Shown: positions 51,824 to 60,382, counted from the stretch's first letter. The stretch: 64,000 nt of DNA from Microbaculum marinum (GCF_042646165.1 NZ_JBHRTC010000011.1); one strand, 5' to 3'. Notes: generated by a model from the sequence alone, not told the origin. Numbers and translations are program-made.

Positions 51824-52474
51824 CTAGCCGCCGAGCGACTTCAGGTGCTTGCGGATTTCGGCGGCGAGGTCGGCGACCTCCCTGGCCGCCGGACCGGACG
51901 GCGCCGTCTCGGTGACGGTGCGTCCCTGGCCCATCGCCGCGGCGAACGCGACGCGGCTGCCCAGCGATGACTCGGCGACCCGGCAGCCCAGCTGGCCGAT
52001 GGCCGCGCGCATCTCGCCGGTCAGGGTCGCCCGCTGGACGGCGCGGTTGACGACGAGGATCGCCGCCGCCTTCTCCTTGGCCACCAGTTCCAGCGTCGGC
52101 TCCGTCGCCCACAGGTCGACCGGGGTCGGCTGGATCGGCACCAGCACCAGGTCGGCGCTCTCGATCGCCGGCCGCGATTCGAGGTCGGACTTCGGCGGCG
52201 TGTCGACGACCACGTAATCGTAGTCGCGGGCGAGGCTGCGCGCCTCGCGCCGGGCGCCCCAGCCCGACGCGGTGCGGAAGCTCAGCCCGACATCGTCCTC
52301 GCCGAGAAACTGCTCGCGCGCCTCGAACCACTCGCCGAGGCTGCCCTGCGGATCGACGTCGAGGACGGCGACCGACTTGCGTCCCTGCAGAAACGCGACG
52401 GCAAGATGGGCAGCGAGGGTCGTCTTGCCCGAACCGCCCTTCTGCTGGGCCAGTGTAAGGATGTGTCCGGCCAT
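51824..52474 (-). CDS. ParA/MinD-family ATPase
   Basis: A 216-residue cytosolic ATPase with the deviant Walker A QQKGGSGKTTLAAHLA at residues 7-22 and the DVDPQGSLGEW region near 42. The switch VVDTPPKSD and base-contact VNRAVQR are present. No ParB gene is next to it and no parS-like sites were seen, so it is an orphan ParA relative, perhaps positioning a protein complex. ATG 52474 is used; GTG 52504 upstream would add ten residues. It is divergent from the second secreted cassette. Confidence 0.88.
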   Translation of the reverse strand: MAGHILTLAQQKGGSGKTTLAAHLAVAFLQGRKSVAVLDVDPQGSLGEWFEAREQFLGEDDVGLSFRTASGWGARREARSLARDYDYVVVDTPPKSDLESRPAIESADLVLVPIQPTPVDLWATEPTLELVAKEKAAAILVVNRAVQRATLTGEMRAAIGQLGCRVAESSLGSRVAFAAAMGQGRTVTETAPSGPAAREVADLAAEIRKHLKSLGG

Positions 52475-52733
52475 GTTTGTCCCCCGGTTGCCGAAGCGTG
52501 GCACCGGCTCTTGTGCATTGCAACAGAATCTTCAACCCCGGACCGCCGCCGGCGCGCATCGCCCTGCCAGCGCGGCGGCCCCCGCGTCCGGAAGACGCTC
52601 CGGACAGGGCGGGGCGGCCGCGCAGCCGTCAGATAATTTTTGAAACACACGTTTCTTGGGGCCGAAATGCAGCAGAAATGGAACGGGAGCATCAGATCTC
52701 GCGTCGACTGATCCAACCCAACGGAGACCTAAA

Positions 52734-53123
52734 TTGTCCAGTCAATCCAGTGGCCGGGCCCGCCGGCTCGCCGGCTATGCGATCGCGTGCTGCCTGGCTG
52801 TGGCATCCCTGACCGGCCCCAGCCCCGCCAGTGCCGAAGGCTTCGGCTTCGCCACCTTCACCGCCACCGTCACCGGTAACGGCACCACGACGCGCGGCTC
52901 GGGCGTGAAGAAATCGACCCGTGCCGGCACCGGCGAATACATCGTCACCTTCATGCGCAGCGTGAAGGCCTGCACGCCCTTCGCCACCGTGCGCGGCACC
53001 GCGGCCGGCCAGATCTCGGTCGCCCCTGTTGCCGACAACGGCAAGCAGGTCGCCGTCACCACCTTCAACAAGTCAGGCGTGAAGGCGGACCGAAGCTTCT
53101 CGCTGCTGGCAAGCTGCGTCTGA
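52734..53123 (+). CDS. Small secreted protein, type A (locus 2)
   Basis: A 129-residue exported protein, same length as its relative at 21914. The signal ends near PASA; the mature start EGFGFATFTATVTGNG and the core GTGEYIVTFMRSVKAC then ATVRG align with the type A protein of locus 1. It ends LLASCV with the second conserved Cys. The start is taken as TTG 52734 with GGAGAC at proper spacing. It lies 133 bp ahead of the type B gene, in the same order as at locus 1. Confidence 0.82.
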   Translation: MSSQSSGRARRLAGYAIACCLAVASLTGPSPASAEGFGFATFTATVTGNGTTTRGSGVKKSTRAGTGEYIVTFMRSVKACTPFATVRGTAAGQISVAPVADNGKQVAVTTFNKSGVKADRSFSLLASCV

Positions 53124-53256
53124 GGCAAGAGATCCTGGCATCGTCTTCCGCCTCGTCCTGCCATTTGAGGCGTCCGCGCCGCGGCGCCGTACCCACCCAA
53201 CCAGATCGTGCGATGTGAGCCGTTCGCAAACCGGCCACGCCAAGAGGAGTCCACCC

Positions 53257-53679
53257 GTGCACACCAAGCACTTGCTCGCATTTGCGCTCGCCGCCGCCGT
53301 CGCCGCGGCAACTCCCGTCGTCCCCGCCGCCGCCGGCAAAGCCCGCCCGGCGCCAAATCCCGAGGCCGCCGACAAGACCTACGGCATGGCGATCCTGGCG
53401 GCGACCGTCTCCGCAGGCGGCCCGCTCGAAAGGGGAGCGGGCGCCGTCTCCTCCGCCAACGTGCCGGCGCTCGGCGAGGCGTCCTACGAGGTGCTGTTCA
53501 ACCGGCCGGTGCACCACTGTTTCTATTCCGTCACCCCGTCCGTCAGCCTCGGCGAAACGCATATAGCGACCGCCGCCCCCCGTGCGGGAACGGAAAACGG
53601 TGTGCTGGTGCAGATCCGGGACGAGAACGGGAACCAGCTTCCCTACCTGTTCAACCTGCTGGTCTACTGCGCCGGGTGA
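53257..53679 (+). CDS. Small secreted protein, type B (locus 2)
   Basis: A 140-residue exported protein, relative of the 143-residue protein at 21330. The signal MHTKHLLAFALAAAVAAATP is followed by NPEAADKTYGMAILAATV, then ASYEVLFNRPVHHC and a terminal LLVYCAG. GTG 53257 has AAGAGGAG 9 bases upstream. The two mid and terminal cysteines match the type A core. Followed at once by an assembly gap where a terminator may lie. Confidence 0.82.
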   Translation: MHTKHLLAFALAAAVAAATPVVPAAAGKARPAPNPEAADKTYGMAILAATVSAGGPLERGAGAVSSANVPALGEASYEVLFNRPVHHCFYSVTPSVSLGETHIATAAPRAGTENGVLVQIRDENGNQLPYLFNLLVYCAG

Positions 53680-53712
53680 CGCCCGCCCGCCGCGTCTGCC
53701 GCGGTCTCCTTC

Positions 53713-53734
53713 NNNNNNNNNNNNNNNNNNNNNN
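53713..53734. other. Assembly gap (22 N)
   Basis: A run of N. It falls near the 3' end of the convergent prephenate dehydrogenase-like gene, so the frame and end of that gene are not reliable here. Confidence 0.95.
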
Positions 53735-54608
53735 GCGGCTGCCGCTCGGCGGCGGCGGATCGGCCGGAGGCGGCGTGCAGGCCGCCGCCGGGCGCGCATC
53801 GTCCGGCCAGCGCCGCGGCAAACCGCTCGCGGACGGCCGCCGCGTGGGGATTGTCCCGGGTGATGGTGCGGAACAGGTCGTCGGAATCGCCGCCGACCAT
53901 GTCGGCCATCCGCATCAGGTGCCGCCAGGTCGCCGTGGTCATGTCCAACGGCGGCACCTCGAGGGCGGCAATGGCGCGGGCGATCGCGTGGGTCAGGCCC
54001 TGGACATACGCCATCTGCCGGTCGTGCTCGTCGGCGCCGGTGCGGATCACCGACAGGCCGAGCGACCGCAGCAGGCCGGCCACCCGCCGCGCGGCGCGCT
54101 CGGCGCGCGGACCCGGGCGGCCCGGCGGGGTGCACACCACGACGTTCAGGCCGGCGATGCCGTGGCGCCCGCTCTGCGGCCCGAACAGCGGATGGGTGCC
54201 GACGATATCGACGCTGCCGGGCAGACAGCCGGCGAGAACCGCAAGCGGCTTCATCTTGATCGAGCAGACCTCGACGACCAGCGTCCCGGGCTTCAGCAGC
54301 GGCCCGATCCGGCTGGCGAGCGGCGCCAGCGACCGCCACGNNNNNNNNNNNNNNNNNNNNNNNNNNNNNNNNNNNNNTTCGGTATCGGCGGCCGCGACGC
54401 CGAGGCGGGCGGCGACATCGCCGAGGTCCGGGCGCGGATCGGCGAGCCGGATCTCGAAGCGGTCGCGCAGATGCGGAACGCAGAAGGTTCCGAAGGCGCC
54501 GGCGCCGATCAGGCCGAGGCCCGGCCTTCGCGCCGCCGGCGGAGCGGCCGTGCGGTCTTCCCCTGAAGAGGCTTCGGTGTCGGAATCAGGTTCAGGTCGT
54601 TGCAGCAT
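53735..54608 (-). CDS. Prephenate dehydrogenase-like protein (interrupted by gaps)
   Basis: A NAD(P)-dependent dehydrogenase of the TyrA type. Minus-strand translation gives an N-terminal Rossmann fold (GLGLIGAGAFGTFCVPHLRD), then VEVCSIKMKPLAVLAGCLPG and the substrate loop HPLFGPQSGRHGIAGL and the helical DEHDRQMAYVQGLTHAIARA domain. That pattern belongs to prephenate dehydrogenase (tyrosine pathway). Two N runs (54341-54377 and 53713-53734) interrupt it; the end beyond 53735 is unknown. About 20 Pro/Asp/Glu/Ser-rich residues precede the fold. Confidence 0.75.
54341..54377. other. Assembly gap (37 N)
   Basis: Falls inside the prephenate dehydrogenase-like gene, after the AAADTE stretch of its NAD fold. 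The reading frame on both sides happens to agree, but the true length is unknown. Confidence 0.95.
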
Positions 54609-54884
54609 GGGGTACCCTCCCGGCGGGCCGCCGCGGGAGGAGGTCGTTCCGGAAAGAGCCCGGAAACGAAAGTGCCGCCCGGCGGCGGCACGTGTTTCGA
54701 AAAGACAGGATCGATCGCGCCGCGCCTATGGAAGCCGGCGGTAATAGGACTGGAAGCGGGCGCGCAACTCGATCATGGCGGCGATATGCGCGAGGCGCGG
54801 CTGCAAGTCAAGCTGACCGGGAAGTCAAGCGGGCCCGGGCGGGCATGTCGCGGCCCGCGAGGCACGTCGCTCCGGCGCCCGCCG

Positions 54885-55616
54885 TCACCTGGTCGCGACG
54901 AGGCGGTAGCCGCAATCGCAGCTGTCGAGCCCGAGCAGGCGGGCGTGACGGTCGGCCCAGGCGCCGCTGTCGAGGTCGGCTGCGAGCCGTTGCAGCCCGT
55001 CCGACACGTCGCCCAGCGCCCAGAAGGAGGACATGGCGGCGCGCACCCGGTCGTCCAGATAGGCGGCGGGGCGCCGCCAGTAGGCGGCCAGAAACCCGTC
55101 CGTGCAGTCGTGCGGGATTCGCACCGGCGAAATCTCCACGGGGCCGAGCCACTGCCCGTAACGCTCCAGCGGCGGCATCTTTTCCTCGTCCAGGGCCACC
55201 AGTCCCGGAAAGTAGTCGAACAGCCAGAAGTCGCGGAACGACGGGTCGAACGTCAGGAAGACGACGCGGCCGCGCGTGACGCGGCGCATCTCGGCCGCGC
55301 CGGCTGCCGGGTCCGACCAGTGGTGGATGGTCAGGACGGCCATCGAGGCATCGAACGATGCGTCTTCGAAGGGCAGCGATTCGGCGATGCCGCGGACGAC
55401 CAGGGCACCGGAGGCGGGGCGCTGGCGGATCATTTCGGCGGACGGCTCCACGGCTGCGACCTGCCGGCCGGCCGGCTCGTAGGATCCGCTTCCCGCACCG
55501 ACGTTCAGGACCGTTCCCGCCGCGCCCAGCGCGCTTGCGATCGCAGCCGCGATGCGCGGGTCGGCCCGCCGGAGATTGGCGTAGTCGAGGCCGATCGTAT
55601 CGTAGAGGGGGCTCAC
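54885..55616 (-). CDS. Class I SAM-dependent methyltransferase
   Basis: A 243-residue enzyme. The SAM site is visible: VLNVGAGSGSYEPAGRQVAA with the acidic VEPSAEMI, then LPFEDASFDASMAVLTIHHW, the standard UbiE/Methyltransf_11 pattern. Substrate unknown. GTG 55616 is used as start. The interval 54609-54884 upstream of the prephenate gene holds no supported gene. Confidence 0.88.
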   Translation of the reverse strand: MSPLYDTIGLDYANLRRADPRIAAAIASALGAAGTVLNVGAGSGSYEPAGRQVAAVEPSAEMIRQRPASGALVVRGIAESLPFEDASFDASMAVLTIHHWSDPAAGAAEMRRVTRGRVVFLTFDPSFRDFWLFDYFPGLVALDEEKMPPLERYGQWLGPVEISPVRIPHDCTDGFLAAYWRRPAAYLDDRVRAAMSSFWALGDVSDGLQRLAADLDSGAWADRHARLLGLDSCDCGYRLVATR

Positions 55617-55807
55617 GTCACAGCGCTCGCGACGGTGTCGAGGACCGGCGGTCAGTCTAAGGGATTCCACGTCGCCGGTCACCGCTTCGGTCGCCGCCCC
55701 AGGTCGCCGGCGCAGGTCGCCGTCGCATGTGGCCTCGGCCGGCCATCGGCGGCGCGTCGGCGGACGACCAGGACCGGTGCGCGGGGCCGCGCCGACACGC
55801 GGCGCTG

Positions 55808-56251
55808 CTACTTCCCGCCGTCCCTGGCGAGGTCCTCGAAGATGTCGCGGATCGGCTCGAAGTCGCAGCCGGCCTTCGCGGCGGCGTCGATCACCGCGTC
55901 GACCCCCAGGCGGGAGACGGCGGCCTGGGCCCACATCAGCGTCGAGCGGTTTCCGGTCCGGCAGCAGAACAGAGCCGGCCGCTCGACGCTGTCGAGAAGG
56001 TCCCGGAACCCGGCGACCGCCCAGTCCTCGGTGGCGTCGACGCTCTCGACCGGCTGGTAGTGGAACGCCAGTCCGTTGCGCTGCGCGGCGGCGCGGGCGG
56101 CATCGTGGGACATCTGGTCGTCGGCCTCGCCGTCGGGGCGGTTGACGACGAGGGTGCGGAATCCCTTTGCGGGCAGGGCGTCGATGTCGGCTTCGGTGAG
56201 CTGGGAGCCGACGAAGACACCGTCTTCCATCCTGAAGATATTGGCCATCAT
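55808..56251 (-). CDS. TIGR01244/DUF442 phosphatase-like (beta-lactamase hydrolase-like) protein
   Basis: A 147-residue protein of the TIGR01244/DUF442 family. The active-site loop CRTGNRSTLM near residues 95-104 is that of a dual-specificity-phosphatase-like domain related to sulfur transferases. VFVGSQLTEADIDALPAKGF and VVNRPDGEADDQ are family markers. In related genes this domain is fused to beta-lactamase-like Blh/ETHE1-like proteins that work in sulfide oxidation; here it stands alone. Confidence 0.82.
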   Translation of the reverse strand: MMANIFRMEDGVFVGSQLTEADIDALPAKGFRTLVVNRPDGEADDQMSHDAARAAAQRNGLAFHYQPVESVDATEDWAVAGFRDLLDSVERPALFCCRTGNRSTLMWAQAAVSRLGVDAVIDAAAKAGCDFEPIRDIFEDLARDGGK

Positions 56252-56285
56252 CGTTCCGATCGCTGGGGGTCGCGGTGTGCTCTCG

Positions 56286-56393
56286 TCCCGGGTGCTACGG
56301 TCCCGGGTGCTCTGGTCTCTGGGTGTTCTGGTCGGGGCGCCTGGTTGGGGGGCGCCTGGTTGCGGGGCCCCCGATTGCGAGGTGGCTGCCGGG
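56286..56393. repeat. Degenerate 15-bp tandem repeat
   Basis: Units such as GTCCCGGGTGCTACG and GTCCCGGGTGCTCTG, then looser copies (GTTGGGGGGCGCCTG, GTTGCGGGGCCCCCG). Six to seven copies, mostly 15 bp, with drift. Lies between the DUF442 gene and the secreted protein gene; no coding frame in it is supported. Confidence 0.6.
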
Positions 56394-56402
56394 GGGCGGC
56401 CC

Positions 56403-56759
56403 TCAGCGCGGCAGGCCGACCGTGCAGACGATGTCGATCGAGTTGCCGCGGCCGACGCTGATCGAGTAGACGCGCAACTCCGTGGTGATGCCGAGATTGG
56501 CGTCGTCGTAGATGAACACCGGCCGCTCCACCACGTCGGGATCGTCGGGCTTGAACAGCTGCCGCGGCCGGCGCGTCGACGAGGTCATGTCGAGGACCAG
56601 GGCGGTGCCGTCGGTCGCGTCCGGCAGCCAGCACTGGATGGTGGTGATGTCCTCCCAGTAGCCCGCGTCGTCGCCGGTGTCGCCCGGCGGAGTCTGGGCC
56701 GCGGCGGCGGCAGGCAGCAGCAGCGTGAGCACCGCAAGCAGGCAGGCAGGCCGGGCCAT
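56403..56759 (-). CDS. Small secreted hypothetical protein
   Basis: A 118-residue exported protein: signal MARPACLLAVLTLLLPAAAA then a mature chain TTIQCWLPDATDGTALVLDM with later SISVGRGNSIDIVCTVGL. Two cysteines may form a disulfide, an arrangement slightly similar to the duplicated cassette proteins but without the R-x-V-x-x-C core. No known domain seen. ATG 56759 is used; open frame upstream to 56825 is rejected. Confidence 0.62.
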   Translation of the reverse strand: MARPACLLAVLTLLLPAAAAAQTPPGDTGDDAGYWEDITTIQCWLPDATDGTALVLDMTSSTRRPRQLFKPDDPDVVERPVFIYDDANLGITTELRVYSISVGRGNSIDIVCTVGLPR

Positions 56760-56900
56760 GACAATCCTCCGGTTCCGGGTTTGCACCGATGGCGCGCAGC
56801 GAGCGGCCTGGACCGTCCGCGCCACGCGGTCAGGCTAGATGGCTTTGCGGCGGGGGACAACGGGGGAGGCCGCGGGCGGGGCGGGCGCGGGCGCGCGAAA

Positions 56901-57206
56901 GCGGCGGCTGCGCCGGGTCTTTGCGCTGGATCCCGGCGCGGGGGCCGGGATGTACTCTGTGCTGGGGGCGGGAGCTTTGCCATACGGGAAGCTTACGCCC
57001 CGGACCCCGATCCGGGGCCCAGCGCGGCGGCTGCGGGGATCGTTGGACGGGCGCCGGGCGCCCGGAAGCGGCGGCTGCGCCGGGTCTTTGCGCTGGATCC
57101 CGGCGCGGGGGCCGGGATGTAGGCTGCGGGTTTTGGTGGGGGCTTTGCCATACGACAGTTATACGCCCCGGACCCCGATCCGGGGCCCAGCGCGGCGGCT
57201 GCGGCG
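56901..57206. repeat. Tandem 167-bp palindrome-rich repeat (about 1.8 units)
   Basis: The block starting GCGGCGGCTGCGCCGGGTCT recurs at 56901 and 57068, a 167-bp period; the second unit is cut off at about 57206. Each unit holds ATCCCGGC...GCCGGGAT, then a variable stretch with GCTTTGCCATACG, then CCCCGGA...TCCGGGG and GGGCCCAGCGCGGCGGCTGC. It is distinct in core sequence from the REP-like elements of 3.6-6.5 kb. No gene is supported in 56760-57209. Confidence 0.85.
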
Positions 57207-57209
57207 GTG

Positions 57210-57503
57210 TCAGGCGTTGAGCCGGTCGGACAGGTCGTCCCAACCGGGGTTCGTCGCCTCGATCAGTTCGAGCTTCCAGGCGCGGCGCCAGCGCTTCAGT
57301 TGGCGTTCGCGCAGCCGCGCATCATCAAGCTGCTCGAAGCGCTCCGCGTGTACCAGCCGCTTGACGCCGTGGCGCCGGGTGAAGGCTTGCGCCGTCCCCT
57401 CCCGGTGCTGCCAGAGCCGGCGGCCGAGATTGTCGGTCATGCCGACATACAGCGTGCCGTTGCGCTTGCTCGCCAGGATGTAGACCCAGTAGCCGCTGCC
57501 CAT
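57210..57503 (-). CDS. GIY-YIG nuclease family protein
   Basis: A 97-residue single-domain protein: GYWVYILASKRNGTLYVGMT carries the Y-x-YIL and YVG halves of the GIY-YIG motif, with the conserved Arg in DNLGRRLWQHREG and a Glu in ERFEQLDDARLRERQLK. This is the YhbQ/UPF0213 subgroup, often annotated as endonuclease; activity is not proved. It is flanked by copies of the 167-bp repeat on both sides (ends 4 bp from one). Start ATG 57503. Confidence 0.88.
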   Translation of the reverse strand: MGSGYWVYILASKRNGTLYVGMTDNLGRRLWQHREGTAQAFTRRHGVKRLVHAERFEQLDDARLRERQLKRWRRAWKLELIEATNPGWDDLSDRLNA

Positions 57504-57590
57504 GGGGACAGCAGGCGCCGGCCCGGATTGCGCGTCAAGTCCGGGATGTATTCGGGGCAATTGGCACCACCTCATCTCACTACGTTGCTT

Positions 57591-57720
57591 ACGCCCCGGA
57601 CCCCGATCCGGGGCCCAGCGCGGCGGCTGCGGGGATCGTTGGACGGGCGCCGGGCGCCCGGAAGCGGCGGCTGCGCCGGGGCGTTGCGCTGGATCCCGGC
57701 GCGGGGGCCGGGATGTAGTC
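57591..57720. repeat. Third copy of the 167-bp repeat
   Basis: ACGCCCCGGACCCCGATCCG through GGATCCCGGCGCGGGGGCCG to CCGGGATGTAG. It matches 56996-57122 almost base for base, with one change cluster (GCCGGGGCGTTGCG for GCCGGGTCTTTGCG). It lies beyond the GIY-YIG gene. The interval 57504-57811 has no other gene. Confidence 0.85.
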
Positions 57721-57811
57721 AGGGGAATTGGCAGGACCTGTACACCCACGACAGCGCCTGCGACCAGGATCTGATCCGCGGCCTGGCGCGGCGTCGTGGA
57801 TCGGGTGGGGC

Positions 57812-58249
57812 CTAGCGCCGGCTGCGGCGCCTGGCGGCTTCGGAGGCGTTGAGTTCCGCGGCGGCGCGGACCAGTGTCTTGAAGGCGTCCGCATCGACGG
57901 TGTCGGCCTCGGCGAGGTCGATGGCGCGGCGGACGTTGCCGGCGAGGCTGGCGTTGAACAGGCCGGCGGGGTCGTCGAGGGCGGCGCCGCGTGCGAAGGT
58001 CAGCTTGACCTTGTCGCGGTAGGTCTCGCCGGTGCAGACGATGCCGTCGTGCTCCCAGACCGGGACGCCGAACGGGTTGGAGGGCTTGCGCCACTTCACC
58101 GCCTCGACGACGCTGGGCAGGGCCTCGCGGATCAGCGCGCGCATCGCGGCAAGCGTTGCGCCGCGCCAGTCGTCCAGGCCGGCGATGCGGGCGTCGACCA
58201 GGGCCGCAGGCGCGGCGTCGGCCATCGGGCCGTCATCCTCGGGTCTCAT
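57812..58249 (-). CDS. DUF1801 domain protein
   Basis: A 145-residue protein of the DUF1801 (YdhG/YjbR-like fold) type: GLDDWRGATLAAMRALIREA, then VVEAVKWRKPSNPFGVPVW and VKLTFARGAALDDP. Relatives include proteins called iron chaperone or PhnB-like; function is unknown. It overlaps the small membrane protein gene by 4 bp (ATGA) and so is translated with it. Confidence 0.85.
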   Translation of the reverse strand: MRPEDDGPMADAAPAALVDARIAGLDDWRGATLAAMRALIREALPSVVEAVKWRKPSNPFGVPVWEHDGIVCTGETYRDKVKLTFARGAALDDPAGLFNASLAGNVRRAIDLAEADTVDADAFKTLVRAAAELNASEAARRRSRR

Positions 58250-58476
58250 GAGCGCCGCCCGGCCGCGTAGGGCAGTGCGAACAGGTAGAGGCCGCTCGCG
58301 AGCAGCAGCGCGAGCGGCAGCAGCGGCACGAAGTAGACCCACTGGGCGGGTTCATGGCCGACGCCCTGGAGTGCGAACAGGGCGGCGACGACCAGCGTGA
58401 AGGCGATCGACAGCCAGCGGTGAATCTGGCGGATCCATGTGCTCCAGGTGTTGGGCCAGGTGTCGGGCCGGGTCAC
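58246..58476 (-). CDS. Small two-helix membrane protein
   Basis: A 76-residue protein with two membrane helices: IHRWLSIAFTLVVAALFALQ and VYFVPLLPLALLLASGLYLF. A basic N terminus (TWIRQIHR) faces the cytosol. GTG 58476 has AAAGGAGA six bases upstream. It sits between an SRPBCC gene and a DUF1801 gene on the same strand, both of unknown substrate. Confidence 0.78.
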   Translation of the reverse strand: MTRPDTWPNTWSTWIRQIHRWLSIAFTLVVAALFALQGVGHEPAQWVYFVPLLPLALLLASGLYLFALPYAAGRRS

Positions 58477-58535
58477 GGGAAATCTCCTTTCGGTACGCGT
58501 TGCGTGGATGGCGCGGCGGGGCGATGGGGCGGAAG

Positions 58536-58979
58536 TCAAGCGGTGCGCGCCAGGACGCCTTCGAGCGCCGCGAAGAAGCGAGGCCAGCCGGCGCGGGCGC
58601 CGCCGTAGTAGCGCGGCTGGCCGGGCGGGAAGCCGGCCTGCTCCATGCGCAGGCGGGTGGCGCCCGGCGCCGCGCCGGCCGGCGTGTCGGTCTGCGGGGC
58701 GATCGGCGTCAGGGTCCAGGTGACGGTGCTGTCGAGGTCGCCGGAGCGCCAGGTATAGGTGAGCCTGCGGCCGGTCTCGACGGCGACCACCTCGCAGTCG
58801 ACGGCGCCCCAGTCGAAGCCGAGCGCGAAGCGGTGGCCGGCGACCGGGGCGAAATCGGTCTTGCCCAGCCAGTCGGCGATCAGCTCCGGCCGGGTCAGCG
58901 CCCGCCACACCCGGTCGGGGGGATGCGGCAGGTCGCGCTCGACGACGACGGTGCGGGTATCGGCGTCGGTTTCGTTCAC
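58536..58979 (-). CDS. SRPBCC (AHSA1-like) domain protein
   Basis: A 147-residue protein with an AHSA1/SRPBCC hydrophobic-ligand fold: VVERDLPHPPDRVWRALTRP, ELIADWLGKTDF, then VTWTLTPIAP and GGARAGWPRFFAALEGVL. Such genes commonly follow an ArsR regulator, as here, and the stop-start overlap is 4 bp (GTGA). The ligand is unknown. Confidence 0.88.
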   Translation of the reverse strand: MNETDADTRTVVVERDLPHPPDRVWRALTRPELIADWLGKTDFAPVAGHRFALGFDWGAVDCEVVAVETGRRLTYTWRSGDLDSTVTWTLTPIAPQTDTPAGAAPGATRLRMEQAGFPPGQPRYYGGARAGWPRFFAALEGVLARTA

Positions 58980-59302
58980 TGGTCCATCCTCCGCAGCACG
59001 TCCTCCAGGGCGTCGAACCGGTCGCGCCAGAAGCCGGACATCCGCTCCGTCCAGTCGGCGAGCGGCGCCAGCGCCTCGACCCGGGCGCTGTAATGGGTGC
59101 GGCGGCCGTCGGGTCGGTCGCCGACCAGGCCAGCGCGCTTCAGCACGGCGAGGTGCTTGGAGACGGCCGGCTGCGACACCCCGGCGCCGGCGGTCAGCGA
59201 GCCGACGGTGAGGTCGCCGTCGCGGCACAGCCGCTCGAAGATCGCCCGCCGGGTCGGATCGGCGAGGGCGGCGAACAGGAGGTGGTGCGGCTCGGGGGTC
59301 AT
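58976..59302 (-). CDS. ArsR-family transcriptional regulator
   Basis: A 108-residue winged-helix repressor: ALADPTRRAIFERLCRDGDL, then recognition helix AGVSQPAVSKHLAVLKRAGL and the wing RPDGRRTHYSARV. No metal-binding CxxD/ELCVCDL is present, so it is not an arsenic or metal sensor. It is the first gene of a run with the SRPBCC, small membrane and DUF1801 genes. Confidence 0.92.
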   Translation of the reverse strand: MTPEPHHLLFAALADPTRRAIFERLCRDGDLTVGSLTAGAGVSQPAVSKHLAVLKRAGLVGDRPDGRRTHYSARVEALAPLADWTERMSGFWRDRFDALEDVLRRMDQ

Positions 59303-59510
59303 ATCGATCAGCCGTGGAACAGAGGCCGTATCGATAACCCAAGGGTTATGATTCCGTCAAGCGTGACCGCGCCCGGCATCGGGCGCCGCCCCTTGGCAGC
59401 GAACGTGGGGCCCCTAGCTGCGTTGTGAAGGGGGGCGCTGTCAGGACCGACGATGCCGCCCGGCCGCCTAGCGGCCCTGCCTTGCCGCGCTTGCCGCCGG
59501 AGACGAGACG

Positions 59511-60269
59511 ATGGATGCCGACGAACACTCAACCGAGCCGACCGCGCCGCCGGGCCGGGGCCTGCGCGAGCGGATGCGGGCGGCGCGCTTCGAACTGCGC
59601 CGCTACAGCCGGGCCGAGCGGGTCGCCGACGGCGTGATCCACGGGCTCGGCGTCACCGCCTCGCTGGTCGCCGTGGCGGTGCTTCTGGTGATGGCGCTGC
59701 CGACCGGCGAGACCCGGCTGATCGCGGCGACCGCGATCTACGGCGCCGGCATGCTGGCGACCTTCTCCCTCTCGGCCGCCTACAACATCGTCGGCGACAA
59801 CGGCCTCGGCGGCGAGCGCGCGACGATGGTGCTGCGCCGGCTCGACCACGCGGCGATCTACCTGATGATCGCCGGCACCTACACGCCGTTCACGCTGATC
59901 GGCCTCGACGGCCATGGCGGCCGGCTGTTCGGCGTGGCGCTGCTGCACTGGCTCTTGGCGCTGGTCTGGCTGGTGGCGCTGGTCGGCATCGTGCTGAAGC
60001 TGGTGTGGCCGCGGCGCTTCCGGGCGCTGTCGCTGGTCCTCTACCTGACCATGGGCTGGATCGGCCTGCTTGCCGGCGGCGCGATCCTGGCGGCGCTGCC
60101 GCCGGCGGCGGTGGTGCTGCTGGCCGTCGGCGGCGTGCTCTACACCGCCGGCGTCGTTTTCCACCTGTGGACCTCGCTGAGCTTCCAGAACGCCATCTGG
60201 CACGGCTTCGTGCTGGCCGCCGCCGGCTGCCACTACGCCGCGATCGTGGCGATGGTCGGGACCGCCTGA
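59511..60269 (+). CDS. Hemolysin III/TrhA-type membrane protein (PAQR family)
   Basis: A 252-residue, seven-helix protein of the PAQR/HlyIII family. RAERVADGVIHGLGV opens the family and AIYLMIAGTYTPFTLIGLDG holds the conserved block; His of HLWTSLSFQNAIWHGFVLAA near the C terminus completes the metal site. TrhA affects membrane lipid fluidity control in E. coli. ATG 59511 fits. It stands divergent from the ArsR gene. Confidence 0.9.
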   Translation: MDADEHSTEPTAPPGRGLRERMRAARFELRRYSRAERVADGVIHGLGVTASLVAVAVLLVMALPTGETRLIAATAIYGAGMLATFSLSAAYNIVGDNGLGGERATMVLRRLDHAAIYLMIAGTYTPFTLIGLDGHGGRLFGVALLHWLLALVWLVALVGIVLKLVWPRRFRALSLVLYLTMGWIGLLAGGAILAALPPAAVVLLAVGGVLYTAGVVFHLWTSLSFQNAIWHGFVLAAAGCHYAAIVAMVGTA

Positions 60270-60382
60270 GGCGGCGGTCCTTGCGGCTGACCCGGGTGCC
60301 GGTGTCCGCCGCGCAGGCGCGGGGCTCAGGCTTCGAGACTCCGAGCACCCGCGCCCCGCGAACCGGGCGTGACCGGCGCGGC

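Noticed and set aside
53065..54339. Minus-strand open frame through an N run
   Set aside because: Continuity depends on the N run; overlaps the supported type B gene and prephenate dehydrogenase-like gene.
56901..57720. Regularly spaced repeats resembling a CRISPR array
   Set aside because: Units are 167 bp, palindrome-rich, without short uniform repeats and spacers, and there are no cas genes.
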